From Comamonadaceae bacterium (lineage in GTDB: Bacteria; Pseudomonadota; Gammaproteobacteria; Burkholderiales; Burkholderiaceae_C), in assembly GCA_947450675.1 (NCBI GenBank), contig CANFWI010000008.1, positions 22,072 through 86,071 on the forward strand: a stretch of 64,000 nucleotides of DNA, given 5' to 3'. Numbering within the stretch: the stretch's first letter is position 1; each line of letters begins with the position of its first letter. The notes below the pieces were generated by a model that saw only the letters and a list, made by a program, of their open reading frames with translations, was not told where the DNA came from and did no database searches. Below, in pieces: positions 51,388 through 63,046 of the stretch. The position numbers and the translations under genes were made by a program.

Positions 51388-52710
51388 TCAGGTGGCCGAC
51401 GGCTTGGTCGGGGATTTTGCAGCAGCGTCCAGTGCACGCAAATGCGCCAGCTTGTCTGCGATTTTCGTCTCCAAACCTCGCGGCACCGGCTGATACCAGT
51501 CCGGCTCGGGCATGCCGTCGGGCAAATAACTTTCACCGGCGGCATAGGCTTCGGGTTCGTCATGGGCGTAACGGTATTGCTGGCCGTGCCCAAGCTCCTT
51601 CATCAACTTGGTAGGTGCATTGCGCAGGTGGTTGGGCACTTCTCGCGAGCGGTCAGACTTGATAAACGCCTTGGCCTGGTTGTAAGCCCTGTAGCCGGCA
51701 TTGCTCTTGGGCGCCATGGCCAAATAAATCACAGCTTGGGCAATGGCAAGATCGCCTTCGGGCGAGCCCAGCCGCTCGAAGGTGGCGGCCGCATCGTTGG
51801 CGATCTGCATGGCACGCGGATCGGCCAAGCCAATGTCCTCCCAAGCCATCCGCACCACGCGGCGCGACAAATAACGCGCGTCGGCGCCGCCATCCAGCAT
51901 GCGGCACAACCAGTACAGCGCGGCGTCGGGGTGCGAGCCGCGGACCGATTTGTGCAGCGCTGAAATTTGGTCGTAAAAGTTGTCGCCACCTTTGTCGAAC
52001 CGGCGCGCATTCAGCGTCAGTGCGTTCTGCAAAAATTCAGCATCAATGCGCGTGACACCCGCCACCGCCGCCGCGCTAGCAGACTGCTCGAGCAGATTCA
52101 GCAGGCGGCGTGCGTCGCCATCAGCGTAGCCCACCAGCGTGTTGACGGCACTGTCGTCGAGTTCTAGGCCTGGCAGCTCACTGGCTTGAGCGCGACGCAC
52201 CAGCGACTGCAATTCGTCGTCAGTGAGCGCTTGCAGCACATACACCTGCGCCCGCGAGAGCAAGGCGGAGTTGACTTCGAAAGACGGATTTTCAGTGGTC
52301 GCGCCAATGAAGACCACCAAGCCGGACTCCACAAAAGGCAACAGTCCATCTTGCTGACTCTTGTTAAAGCGGTGAATCTCATCGACGAACAAGATCGTCT
52401 TGCGGCCAAGCGCGAGATTTTGCTGAGCCTGCTCCATGGAGGCCCGAATATCTTTGACGCCCGAAAAAACCGCCGACAACGCGATGAATTCATAACCGAA
52501 AGCACTGGCGGTGAGTCGGGCCAGCGTGGTTTTTCCAACGCCGGGAGGGCCCCACAAAATCATCGAATGCGGCTTGCCGGATTCAAACGCCAAGCGCAGC
52601 GGTTTGCCCGGTCCAATCAGGTGCGATTGGCCCACCACCTCGTCCAAGTTTTTGGGGCGCAAGGCTTCGGCCAGCGGCGCTACGGGAGCCTTTTCAAACA
52701 AGTCAACCAT
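51388..52710 (-). CDS. rarA: Replication-associated recombination protein A (RarA/MgsA)
   Basis: A 440-residue AAA+ ATPase: Walker A GPPGVGKTTLA, Walker B ILFVDEIHRFNKSQQD, sensor 'FIGATTENPSFEVNSALLSRAQVY', and the C-terminal MgsA domain with 'YDQISALHKSVRGSHPDAALYWLCRMLDGGADARYLSRR'. It acts at stalled forks. It follows lolA by 9 bp, the common lolA-rarA pair. Confidence 0.94.
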   Translation of the reverse strand: MVDLFEKAPVAPLAEALRPKNLDEVVGQSHLIGPGKPLRLAFESGKPHSMILWGPPGVGKTTLARLTASAFGYEFIALSAVFSGVKDIRASMEQAQQNLALGRKTILFVDEIHRFNKSQQDGLLPFVESGLVVFIGATTENPSFEVNSALLSRAQVYVLQALTDDELQSLVRRAQASELPGLELDDSAVNTLVGYADGDARRLLNLLEQSASAAAVAGVTRIDAEFLQNALTLNARRFDKGGDNFYDQISALHKSVRGSHPDAALYWLCRMLDGGADARYLSRRVVRMAWEDIGLADPRAMQIANDAAATFERLGSPEGDLAIAQAVIYLAMAPKSNAGYRAYNQAKAFIKSDRSREVPNHLRNAPTKLMKELGHGQQYRYAHDEPEAYAAGESYLPDGMPEPDWYQPVPRGLETKIADKLAHLRALDAAAKSPTKPSAT

Positions 52711-52719
52711 GTGCAGGGT

Positions 52720-53439
52720 TTATTGACGAAGAACGTCTGCGCCGGCGGGCGGCTTGAACTGGAAGTGGCTGGGGCTGAAAACCGGATTGGCTTCGAAGCG
52801 TGAGAAGGTCATCACAGAGCGCTGGCCAAAACTGTCAAGAATGTCCAATGTTGCCAACTCACTGCCCTGCGGTGTCGAGCGAAAACCAACGCTGATGCTT
52901 TGCACCTGTCCGTCACGCGTTTTCGGAGTCGCCATGACCCACTGCAAGCCAGCCTTTTCGGGCAAAGCGCTGAGTGTGAAGTCTGCCTGCAGACCTTTTA
53001 AATTGGGCGCAGCCGCAATCACCGCCGCCGGCGTGCCATTGAGAACCTGCGCCAGCTTGCGCGTCGTCACCTGGTTCAAATCGACATCGTGCAGCCACAG
53101 CGTTTCACCATCGGCAACGATGGTTTGCTCAAAGGGTTTTTGATAAAAAAACCGGAACCGATTGGGTCGCGAAAATTCAAACGTGCCTGTTGATTTTTTG
53201 ACTCTGGGGGCTTCACTTGTGCGGGCGGGTGAAGTCACTGTTTGTACGAAATCAGCACGGCCGCTGCGGGTTTCGCTGACGAATTTTTCCAAGCTGTCCA
53301 TGCCGCTGTTCACCGCGGACTGCGCTAAAGCGTTGGCTGAAACGGCGGCCAAAAAGGCTGCCAGTAACATGCCAGTGGATACCGCGCGGAGTTGGGAAAA
53401 ACGCCTGAATTTGCTACTAGAAAGTGTTTGGCTTGACAT
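52720..53439 (-). CDS. lolA: Outer membrane lipoprotein carrier protein LolA
   Basis: A 239-residue periplasmic chaperone that moves lipoproteins from LolCDE to LolB. Signal peptide ends near 'AAVSANALAQ'. LolA blocks: 'RSGRADFVQTV', 'GTFEFSRPNRFRFFYQKPFEQTIVADGETLWLHDVDLNQVTTRKL'. The ATG at 53437-53439 is chosen; it is 4 bp from the ftsK stop. ftsK-lolA-rarA form one operon. Confidence 0.93.
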   Translation of the reverse strand: MSSQTLSSSKFRRFSQLRAVSTGMLLAAFLAAVSANALAQSAVNSGMDSLEKFVSETRSGRADFVQTVTSPARTSEAPRVKKSTGTFEFSRPNRFRFFYQKPFEQTIVADGETLWLHDVDLNQVTTRKLAQVLNGTPAAVIAAAPNLKGLQADFTLSALPEKAGLQWVMATPKTRDGQVQSISVGFRSTPQGSELATLDILDSFGQRSVMTFSRFEANPVFSPSHFQFKPPAGADVLRQ

Positions 53440-53443
53440 GGTT

Positions 53444-56849
<3,406 letters not shown>

Positions 56850-56896
56850 GAACGCCCTGAAAATGGCCTTTGAGTCCACTGCGCAAAGATGAGGAC

Positions 56897-56925
56897 TTCT
56901 CAGGCCCCTCGTTTCAGGCTATAAT
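56897..56925 (+). promoter_or_regulatory. Candidate sigma-70 promoter of rpmB-rpmG
   Basis: TATAAT at 56920-56925 with TTCTCA (4 of 6 consensus bases) 17 bp upstream, about 75 bp ahead of rpmB in a gene-free gap of 150 bp. The -10 is perfect, the -35 modest. Confidence 0.6.
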
Positions 56926-56999
56926 CGATGGCTTGGCTGAGTCCTCATGGTGACCATGGGGCCGGCATCCGAATTACTTTTTTTATACGGAGAGTGCTC

Positions 57000-57233
57000 A
57001 TGGCACGCGTCTGTCAGATTACGGGCAAAGGCCCGATGGTGGGGAACAACGTTTCTCACGCTAACAATAAAACCAAACGTCGGTTCTTGCCTAATCTGCA
57101 ATACCGTCGTTTCTGGGTTGAGACCGAGAACCGTTGGGTGCGCTTGCGCGTCACCAGCGCTGGCTTGCGTCTCGTTGACAAGCTGGGTATCGATGCGGTC
57201 TTAGTTGACCTTCGTGCCCGCGGTGAAATCTAA
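57000..57233 (+). CDS. rpmB: 50S ribosomal protein L28
   Basis: A 77-residue protein, normal length, '[34 protein letters not shown]'. The ATG at 57000 follows the ribosome binding site ACGGAGAG. rpmG follows after 11 bp, the conserved rpmB-rpmG pair. Confidence 0.97.
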   Translation: MARVCQITGKGPMVGNNVSHANNKTKRRFLPNLQYRRFWVETENRWVRLRVTSAGLRLVDKLGIDAVLVDLRARGEI

Positions 57234-57244
57234 GGAGAATCATC

Positions 57245-57412
57245 ATGGCTAAAGGCGCACGCGAAAAAATCAAGCTGGAATCTACTGCCGGCACGGGTCA
57301 TTTCTACACGACCACCAAAAACAAGAAAACCACGCCTGACAAAATGCTGATCATGAAATTTGATCCTAAAGCACGCAAGCACGTGGAATACAAAGAGATC
57401 AAACTGAAGTAA
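57245..57412 (+). CDS. rpmG: 50S ribosomal protein L33
   Basis: A 55-residue protein, '[34 protein letters not shown]...', preceded by AAGGAGAATCATC. It has no CxxC zinc pairs, so it is the zinc-free (C-minus) form. Followed by a strong terminator. Confidence 0.97.
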   Translation: MAKGAREKIKLESTAGTGHFYTTTKNKKTTPDKMLIMKFDPKARKHVEYKEIKLK

Positions 57413-57448
57413 TTCAGTGGTTTCCTGGTGCTCTGGCACCGACGAATC

Positions 57449-57475
57449 AACCCGCCCTTCACGGCGGGTTTTTTT
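57449..57475 (+). terminator. Rho-independent terminator after rpmG
   Basis: Stem AACCCGCC/GGCGGGTT with a CTTCAC loop and a following T-run, 36 bp past the rpmG stop. Confidence 0.92.
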
Positions 57476-57500
57476 ATGGGCGAAATGCAGCGGCTGGGTG

Positions 57501-57574
57501 CAGAGGTTTGGCTTGGGGCTGCAGTCTCATACTGGGGTACCAGAAATCGACCCCATCCCCAAGCCAAACCTCTG
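57501..57574. repeat. Long hairpin I of a paired element
   Basis: Perfect 18-bp arms CAGAGGTTTGGCTTGGGG (57501-57518) and CCCCAAGCCAAACCTCTG (57557-57574) around a 38-nt loop. The loop contains a 30-bp sequence (57525-57554, beginning TCTCATACTGGGGTACC) that recurs as its exact reverse complement in hairpin II. No gene accounts for it. Confidence 0.92.
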
Positions 57575-57673
57575 TGCGCGACATTGTTTAGATAAGAGAT
57601 GAGATCGGCAAGCAGGAGAAATAAGGCGCCTCGCCCTTCCCGCATTTCAACCACCGATGAGCCACCACAGACT

Positions 57674-57749
57674 CACCGCTGAAGGCTTGCCCCGGGGGTC
57701 GATTTCTGGTACCCCAGTATGAGAGCTCCGGGGCAAGCCTTCAGCGGTG
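57674..57749. repeat. Long hairpin II of a paired element
   Basis: Perfect 22-bp arms: CACCGCTGAAGGCTTGCC plus CCGG (57674-57695), and its complement (57728-57749), around a 32-nt loop. The 30-bp segment 57695-57724 is the exact reverse complement of 57525-57554. Arm sequences differ from hairpin I except for a shared GGCTTG core. The 99 bp between the two hairpins hold no gene. The pair spans 57501-57749. Confidence 0.92.
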
Positions 57750-57797
57750 CGTAGAAAACAAGCTCACTCAATGACCCGGGAAGACTGACGCCCACAA

Positions 57798-57823
57798 AAA
57801 AGCCGCTCCGAGGAGCGGCTTTT
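57798..57823 (-). terminator. Rho-independent terminator after the desaturase gene
   Basis: Near-perfect stem AAAAGCCGCTCC/GGAGCGGCTTTT; on the minus strand it is followed by a T-run (TTTTTTGTG). It lies 30 bp past the desaturase stop and also stops readthrough from the hairpin element side. Confidence 0.9.
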
Positions 57824-57853
57824 AATGAACAAAGGCAAACGTCCGAGCAGATA

Positions 57854-59053
57854 TCAAGCCCGAGCCGAACGCAGCTTGTGAGAGAACTCTTTCAAAGCCG
57901 CAATGCCGCTGTCTTCAGCGCGATGGCACCAAGCCTGCAAATCGACAGCCAATTGCTCGCGTGACGTTGATGTACTCAGCCACATGTGGCGAAGCTCTTC
58001 ACGCATCGTCACCATTTTGTCGAGCACGGGGTGCTCTGCGCGAACCTGAGCCAATTGCGGACGGGCTTCTGCCGGCACCTTGTCGTCGTCACGGTGCAAC
58101 CAGCGGTTGGCCAGCTTCAGAGCCGAAACGTCCGCTTGACGGGCCTTCAGAGCTTGGATCTCAGCTTTGCCAGCGCGACGCAGTTCACGGGCAAAACGCG
58201 CCATGACTTCGTAGCGATGAGCGATCAGCGCTTCCAGCGTTTTTTCATCAGCCACAGGGCGAATGCTGCCATGCTGAAGCTTGGGCGGAACCTTCTTGAC
58301 ACTGGCCAAGCCAACGCTCTTCAAGATGGTGATGTACATCCAGCCAATATCGAACTCGTAAGGCTTGATCGACAGCTTGGCCGATGTTGGATAGGTGTGA
58401 TGGTTGTTGTGCAACTCTTCACCAGCAATGATGATGCCCCACGGTGAAATGTTGGTGCTAGCGTCTTGCGCCTCAAAATTACGGTAACCCCAATAGTGCG
58501 CTGCACCGTTGATGATGCCAGCGGCCATGATCGGTGTCCAAGCCATTTGCAAAGCCCAGACGGCCAGACCGCCAGCGCCAAACAGAGCCAAGTCAATGAT
58601 CATCATCAGGCCAACGCCTTGCCAAGAAAAACGCGTGTACAAATTGCGTTCGATCCAGTCATTCGGCGTGCCGTGACCGAAACGGGCCATGGTTTCCATG
58701 TTTTTAGATTCTGCGCGGTAGAGCTCAGCGCCCTGCGTCAGCACTTTCTTAATGCCGTACACGTGCGGACTGTGCGGATCTTCAGCTTGCTCACATTTGG
58801 CGTGGTGCTTCCGGTGGATAGCCGCCCACTCTTTCGTGACCTGACCCGTTGTCAGCCACAACCAGAAGCGGAAAAAATGCGATGCAATCGGGTGCAAGTC
58901 CAACGACCGATGGGCTTGGTGGCGGTGCAAGAAAATAGTCACGCTGATCATGGTGATGTGCGTGACAGCCAAGGCGAACAAAACGATCTGCCACCAAGCG
59001 ATGTTCCAGAGGCCGTGAGCAAGCCAGTCAAGGCCGGCGTCAAATAAAGTCAT
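57854..59053 (-). CDS. Fatty acid (acyl-CoA/acyl-lipid) desaturase
   Basis: A 399-residue di-iron membrane desaturase. The three His boxes are HRHQAHRSLD, HRKHHAKC and HNNHHTYP, with two pairs of membrane segments between. The C-terminal ~120 residues are a hydrophilic, Arg/Ala-rich helical extension not needed for catalysis. It introduces a cis double bond, probably delta-9, into membrane fatty acids, consistent with cold adaptation. A promoter overlapped by an inverted repeat lies at 59120-59155. Confidence 0.9.
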   Translation of the reverse strand: MTLFDAGLDWLAHGLWNIAWWQIVLFALAVTHITMISVTIFLHRHQAHRSLDLHPIASHFFRFWLWLTTGQVTKEWAAIHRKHHAKCEQAEDPHSPHVYGIKKVLTQGAELYRAESKNMETMARFGHGTPNDWIERNLYTRFSWQGVGLMMIIDLALFGAGGLAVWALQMAWTPIMAAGIINGAAHYWGYRNFEAQDASTNISPWGIIIAGEELHNNHHTYPTSAKLSIKPYEFDIGWMYITILKSVGLASVKKVPPKLQHGSIRPVADEKTLEALIAHRYEVMARFARELRRAGKAEIQALKARQADVSALKLANRWLHRDDDKVPAEARPQLAQVRAEHPVLDKMVTMREELRHMWLSTSTSREQLAVDLQAWCHRAEDSGIAALKEFSHKLRSARA

Positions 59054-59119
59054 TACGAGTCCTTATAAACAGTTCGCAGCGGCCAGCCGTAGCTTAGCAA
59101 GGCGTTCCGAACACTCATC

Positions 59120-59148
59120 ATTGTAGGCCGACAAGACAAAAACAACAA
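59120..59148 (-). promoter_or_regulatory. Candidate promoter of the desaturase gene
   Basis: On the minus strand, TTGTTG (59143-59148) and TACAAT (59120-59125) are separated by exactly 17 bp, about 65 bp upstream of the desaturase start. The -10 is good, the -35 partial. Confidence 0.5.
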
Positions 59149-59155
59149 GTCTTGT
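59131..59155. promoter_or_regulatory. Candidate operator over the desaturase promoter
   Basis: Perfect 7-bp inverted repeat ACAAGAC-N11-GTCTTGT whose arms straddle the candidate -35 hexamer, a typical repressor position. TetR-family regulators (DesT/FabR type) control desaturases in related bacteria; no such gene is in the window, so the regulator is unknown. Confidence 0.45.
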
Positions 59156-59231
59156 GGGGGAATATCTCATATGGGCATCGAGCGTTAAAAATCGATTTCA
59201 AGCAGACAACTATCGCGATCTGCAGCGATCT

Positions 59232-60506
59232 TCAGATCTCAGTTGGGGTCGAATCAGCTTTTTGCCAGACTGCAGCAAAGAATCCGTCGGTCTGGTGCTG
59301 ATGCGGCCACAGCCGCAAAAATGCCCCAGAGCACAGTTTCGGTGCATTCTCAACACCGGCTTGCGTCAATACCTCAGCCGCCTGGAGCAAATGAAAGCCC
59401 GGGTTGGCAGCACTGAAGGCCTCTGCAATATTCTCGTTTTCTTCTTTCAACAAGCTGCAAGTGGCATAGACCAAGCGACCACCCGGTTTCAAAAGCCGGG
59501 CTGCGCTTTGCAAGATCGCCGTCTGCGTGGCTGACAACTCAGCAATCAGCTTCGGATTTTGCCGCCACTTGAGATCGGGATTGCGGCGCAAAGTTCCCAA
59601 ACCGGAGCAAGGTGCATCCACCAGCACACGGTCAATTTTGCCGGCCAGACGTTTGATGCGGTCATCGCGTTCATGCGCAATCGCCACCGGGTGCACATTC
59701 GACAGGCCGCTGCGGGCCAGCCGGGGTTTCAACGCATCCAGTCGATGGCCGGACGTGTCAAAGGCATAAAGCCTGCCGGTGCCGCGCATGCTGGCACCCA
59801 AGGCCAGCGTTTTACCGCCTGCGCCAGCACAAAAGTCAACGACCATTTCGCCGCGCTTGGCATCGACCAGCACCGCCAGCAACTGCGAACCTTCGTCCTG
59901 GACCTCGATCGCGCCCCGGGTGAAGGTGTCAAGCTTGCCGAGTTGGGCCTTGTCGCGCACGCGCAAGCCCCACGGTGAAAACGGCGTGGCTGTGGTCACG
60001 ACGCCCGCCTTGGCCAGTTCTTTTTGAACGTCAGCGCGCTTGTCTTTGAGCGTGTTCACGCGCAGGTCGAGGCCGGCGGGTGCGTTCAGACTGTCCACCA
60101 GTGGCCAGAATTCAGCGCCGAGTTGTTCGCGCAGCGAATCGACCAGCCACTGCGGCAGGTTGTGCCGGTGCAGTTCCATCAGGTCCGATGGTTTGACCTG
60201 GTCACAGCGAGAAAGCCAGTCTTTTTCCTGGTCGTTCAAGGCGCCCAGTAAAAAATCACGTTCGGCAGCAAAGCCCAAAATCGCCAAACGGCGTTCAATC
60301 GGGCCGCTGCCAGACTGGGCCAGATTGGTGAACAAGGACTTCTTGCGCAGCACGGTGTAGATGGTTTCTGCCACGGTGGCGCGCTCACGGGGGCCGAGGC
60401 GCTGCTCACGAAAATGGCGCGACACCACCATGTCGGCGGGGTGATCAAATTTAAGAACCTGCTTGATAAGCTCGGAACAACTGTCTAATAGGGCGTTTGG
60501 GTGCAT
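59232..60506 (-). CDS. RsmB/NOP-type RNA (cytosine-C5) methyltransferase
   Basis: A 424-residue SAM-dependent methyltransferase. N-terminal NusB/RsmB-like helical region (residues ~1-100), then RNA-binding ferredoxin-like part and catalytic core: SAM motif VVDFCAGAGGKTLALG, DAPCSGLGTLRRNPDLKW (Cys of motif IV) and LVYATCSLLKEENE (catalytic Cys of motif VI). It probably modifies 16S rRNA C967 (RsmB) or a related site; the symbol is left open. Divergent from the DUF1653 gene by 65 bp. Confidence 0.88.
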   Translation of the reverse strand: MHPNALLDSCSELIKQVLKFDHPADMVVSRHFREQRLGPRERATVAETIYTVLRKKSLFTNLAQSGSGPIERRLAILGFAAERDFLLGALNDQEKDWLSRCDQVKPSDLMELHRHNLPQWLVDSLREQLGAEFWPLVDSLNAPAGLDLRVNTLKDKRADVQKELAKAGVVTTATPFSPWGLRVRDKAQLGKLDTFTRGAIEVQDEGSQLLAVLVDAKRGEMVVDFCAGAGGKTLALGASMRGTGRLYAFDTSGHRLDALKPRLARSGLSNVHPVAIAHERDDRIKRLAGKIDRVLVDAPCSGLGTLRRNPDLKWRQNPKLIAELSATQTAILQSAARLLKPGGRLVYATCSLLKEENENIAEAFSAANPGFHLLQAAEVLTQAGVENAPKLCSGAFLRLWPHQHQTDGFFAAVWQKADSTPTEI

Positions 60507-60571
60507 GCGGGTATTGTCCCACTGAGCTCATGTGCCAACATCCACCATCCGCAACTTCTCACCAAAACACC

Positions 60572-60808
60572 ATGTCAGACACCTTGCCCGCCCTGATCGA
60601 AACACCGAAAGGACTGTACCGGCACTACAAAGGCTTGATGTATGAAGTCCTCGGCACCGTGCGCCACAGCGAGAGCCTAGAGCCCATGACCTTGTACCGG
60701 GCGCTTTACGGCGAACGCGGGATGTGGGTCCGGCCAGCCGCCATGTTCGAAGAAGAGGTGGTGATTGACGGATTACGGCAAGCGCGCTTTAAACGCCAGC
60801 CAGACTGA
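60572..60808 (+). CDS. DUF1653 family protein
   Basis: A 78-residue protein with the DUF1653 core 'GLYRHYKGLMYEVLGTVRHSESLEPMTLYRALYG' and 'WVRPAAMFEEEV'. Start ATG at 60572 (MSDTLPALIE), as the family predicts. Function unknown. It precedes prfC by 27 bp. Confidence 0.85.
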   Translation: MSDTLPALIETPKGLYRHYKGLMYEVLGTVRHSESLEPMTLYRALYGERGMWVRPAAMFEEEVVIDGLRQARFKRQPD

Positions 60809-60835
60809 GGGCTTTGCAGTCGATAATCGTGGGTT

Positions 60836-62452
60836 ATGTCCGACACCATCGAAATCGAAAAACAAGTCAAACGGCGCCGCACGTTTGCCATTATTTCCCA
60901 CCCTGACGCGGGCAAAACCACGCTGACTGAAAAGCTCTTGCTGTTTTCAGGCGCGATTCAAATCGCCGGCTCGGTCAAGGCTCGCAAAGCCGCACGCCAC
61001 GCCACCAGCGACTGGATGGAGATTGAAAAGCAGCGCGGTATCTCGGTCGCCAGCTCGGTGATGCAGATGGAATACCGCGATTGCGTCATCAACTTGCTGG
61101 ACACGCCCGGCCACCAAGACTTTTCAGAAGACACCTACCGCGTGCTGACCGCCGTCGATGCCGCGCTGATGGTGATTGACGCGGCCAACGGCGTCGAGCC
61201 ACAAACGCGCCGCCTGCTGCAAGTCTGCCGTGCGCGCGGGACGCCCATCCTGACCTTCGTCAACAAGATGGACCGCGAGGTGCAAGACCCGATGAGCGTG
61301 ATGGACGAGATTGAGCGTGAGCTCGGTATGGCGGTGGTGCCGTTCACTTGGCCGGTCGGTATGGGCAAGCTATTTCATGGCGTGTACGACCGGCGTGAAA
61401 AGCGCATGCGCGTCTTCAGCCCCGGCGAAGACAAGGCCGGCGGAGACGACGAAATCTTGGCGGGTCTGGACAACGCAGAGGCCGGCAAACGCTTTGGCGC
61501 CGAGTTCACGCAGGCGCAGGACGAGCTGGAGCTGTTGAACGGTGCCTCGCCAGAATTCAACAGCGCAGAATTCCTCAGCGGCAAGCAGACACCCATGTTT
61601 TTCGGTTCGGCCATCAACAACTTTGGCGTGCAGGAAGTGCTGGACGCGCTGGTCGATCTGGCCCCAGCCCCAGCCCCCCGCGCTGCCATGCAGCGCATAG
61701 TCCAACCGCAAGAAAAGAAATTCTCTGGCGTGGTTTTCAAGATCCAGGCCAACATGGACCCGGCGCATCGCGACCGGATTGCTTTCTTGCGCGTGACCAG
61801 CGGCGAATTCACACGCGGCATGCGCCTCAAAGTGGTCCGCAGCGGCAAAGAAATTCGCCCCAACACCGTGGTCAGTTTCATGAGCCAACGCCGCGAATTA
61901 CTCGACACCGCGTTTGCCGGCGACATCATCGGTATCCCCAACCATGGCGTGCTGCAACTCGGCGACACGCTGACCGAAGGCGAAACGCTGCTGTTCACCG
62001 GCCTGCCGTTTTTTGCACCGGAAATGTTTCGCGCGGTCGAAGTGGCCGACCCGCTGCGCAGCAAACAGCTGCGCGCCGGCCTCACGCAGTTGGGCGAAGA
62101 AGGCGCGATTCAGGTCTTCCGCCCGATTTCGGGTTCCCTGCTATTGCTTGGCGCCGTCGGTCAACTGCAGTTTGAAGTGGTCGCCCACCGGCTTGAGCAC
62201 GAGTACGGCGTCAAAGCCCGCATCATGGGCAGCAACTTCAATTTGGCGCGCTGGGTCACCTGCGATGACGCCAATGAGTTGAAGAAATTCATGGATGCCA
62301 ATGCACACCGAGTCGCTTTGGACGCCGTCGACGCACCGACGCTCTTGGTCGACCACAGCGCCACGCTGCGCGCCGTCGAACAGCAATGGCCGAAGATCAA
62401 ATTCCATGCCCTGCGCGAGCATGCCGGGCTGGTGTTCCAAGCGAAGATGTGA
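60836..62452 (+). CDS. prfC: Peptide chain release factor 3
   Basis: A 538-residue translational GTPase. G1 HPDAGKTTLTEKLL, G3 DTPGHQDFSED, G4 NKMDRE, then RF3-specific domain II and III. It recycles RF1/RF2 after termination. ATG at 60836; co-directional with DUF1653. Confidence 0.96.
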   Translation: MSDTIEIEKQVKRRRTFAIISHPDAGKTTLTEKLLLFSGAIQIAGSVKARKAARHATSDWMEIEKQRGISVASSVMQMEYRDCVINLLDTPGHQDFSEDTYRVLTAVDAALMVIDAANGVEPQTRRLLQVCRARGTPILTFVNKMDREVQDPMSVMDEIERELGMAVVPFTWPVGMGKLFHGVYDRREKRMRVFSPGEDKAGGDDEILAGLDNAEAGKRFGAEFTQAQDELELLNGASPEFNSAEFLSGKQTPMFFGSAINNFGVQEVLDALVDLAPAPAPRAAMQRIVQPQEKKFSGVVFKIQANMDPAHRDRIAFLRVTSGEFTRGMRLKVVRSGKEIRPNTVVSFMSQRRELLDTAFAGDIIGIPNHGVLQLGDTLTEGETLLFTGLPFFAPEMFRAVEVADPLRSKQLRAGLTQLGEEGAIQVFRPISGSLLLLGAVGQLQFEVVAHRLEHEYGVKARIMGSNFNLARWVTCDDANELKKFMDANAHRVALDAVDAPTLLVDHSATLRAVEQQWPKIKFHALREHAGLVFQAKM

Positions 62453-62467
62453 GCTGAAGAGCGGGCC

Positions 62468-62941
62468 TCACTTGACGAGAAAAGGCAGCGGCAACGCCGT
62501 CTTGTAGCGCACCTGCTTCAAGGCAAAGCTCGACCTGATTTTTTCAATGCCGGGGATCGGCGTCAGCTGCTCCAGAATGAAGCGCTCTAGGGCGCCGATA
62601 TCGGCCACTGCGATGCGGATCAAATAGTCGCTGTCGCCGGTCATCAGGTAGCACTCCATCACTTCGTCGTGCTCGACGATGCGCCGCTCGAACTCGCTCA
62701 AAGCTTCCTTGCTTTGCGAGCGCAGGCTGATCGAAATGAACACGCTCAAACCCAGCCCAAGCGCCGCCGCGCTGGCAATCGCCACATAGCGGTCAATCAC
62801 CCTAGCCTCCTCCAGCGCCTTCACGCGCGCCAAACAAGGCGACGGGCTCAAATGCACGCGCCGCGCCAGCTCCACGTTAGACAGCGAACCGTCGCGTTGA
62901 AGCTCATCGAGTATCTTTAAATCCAGACTGTCTAGCTGCAT
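62468..62941 (-). CDS. Lrp/AsnC family transcription regulator
   Basis: A 157-residue protein: HTH ('LDSLDLKILDELQRDGSLSNVELARRVHLSPSPCLARVKALEEARVID') and a C-terminal RAM/ACT-like effector domain. Divergent from the AceE-like gene at 63047, so it likely controls that gene in response to an amino acid. In Pseudomonas a similar pair is mdeR/mdeB. Confidence 0.92.
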   Translation of the reverse strand: MQLDSLDLKILDELQRDGSLSNVELARRVHLSPSPCLARVKALEEARVIDRYVAIASAAALGLGLSVFISISLRSQSKEALSEFERRIVEHDEVMECYLMTGDSDYLIRIAVADIGALERFILEQLTPIPGIEKIRSSFALKQVRYKTALPLPFLVK

Positions 62942-63006
62942 ACATCACCAATTTCATATTTTTCAGCATTTTATGCCGCTGTTAAACACAAGCCCCCTAC
63001 ATTCAA

Positions 63007-63020
63007 GCAGAAGCTTCTGC
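63007..63020. promoter_or_regulatory. Candidate operator for the Lrp-type regulator
   Basis: A perfect 14-bp palindrome GCAGAAGCTTCTGC in the 105-bp gap between the Lrp-type gene and the divergent AceE-like gene, 27 bp before the latter's ATG. Lrp/AsnC proteins bind imperfect palindromes of this length in such gaps. Confidence 0.4.
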
Positions 63021-63046
63021 GCCAGATTGCGTAAAGTAGATGGGCC

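Noticed and set aside
50695..51963. A 422-residue plus-strand frame across livH and rarA
   Set aside because: It crosses two well-supported minus-strand genes and has an Arg/His/Gly-rich, domain-free translation.
57304..57654. A 116-residue minus-strand frame covering rpmG and hairpin I
   Set aside because: It overlaps the rpmG gene and a terminator, and its sequence derives from the palindromic arms.
57525..57724. The repeated 30-bp sequence as a CRISPR repeat
   Set aside because: Only two copies exist, in inverted orientation and each inside a separate palindrome; there is no spacer array and no cas gene.
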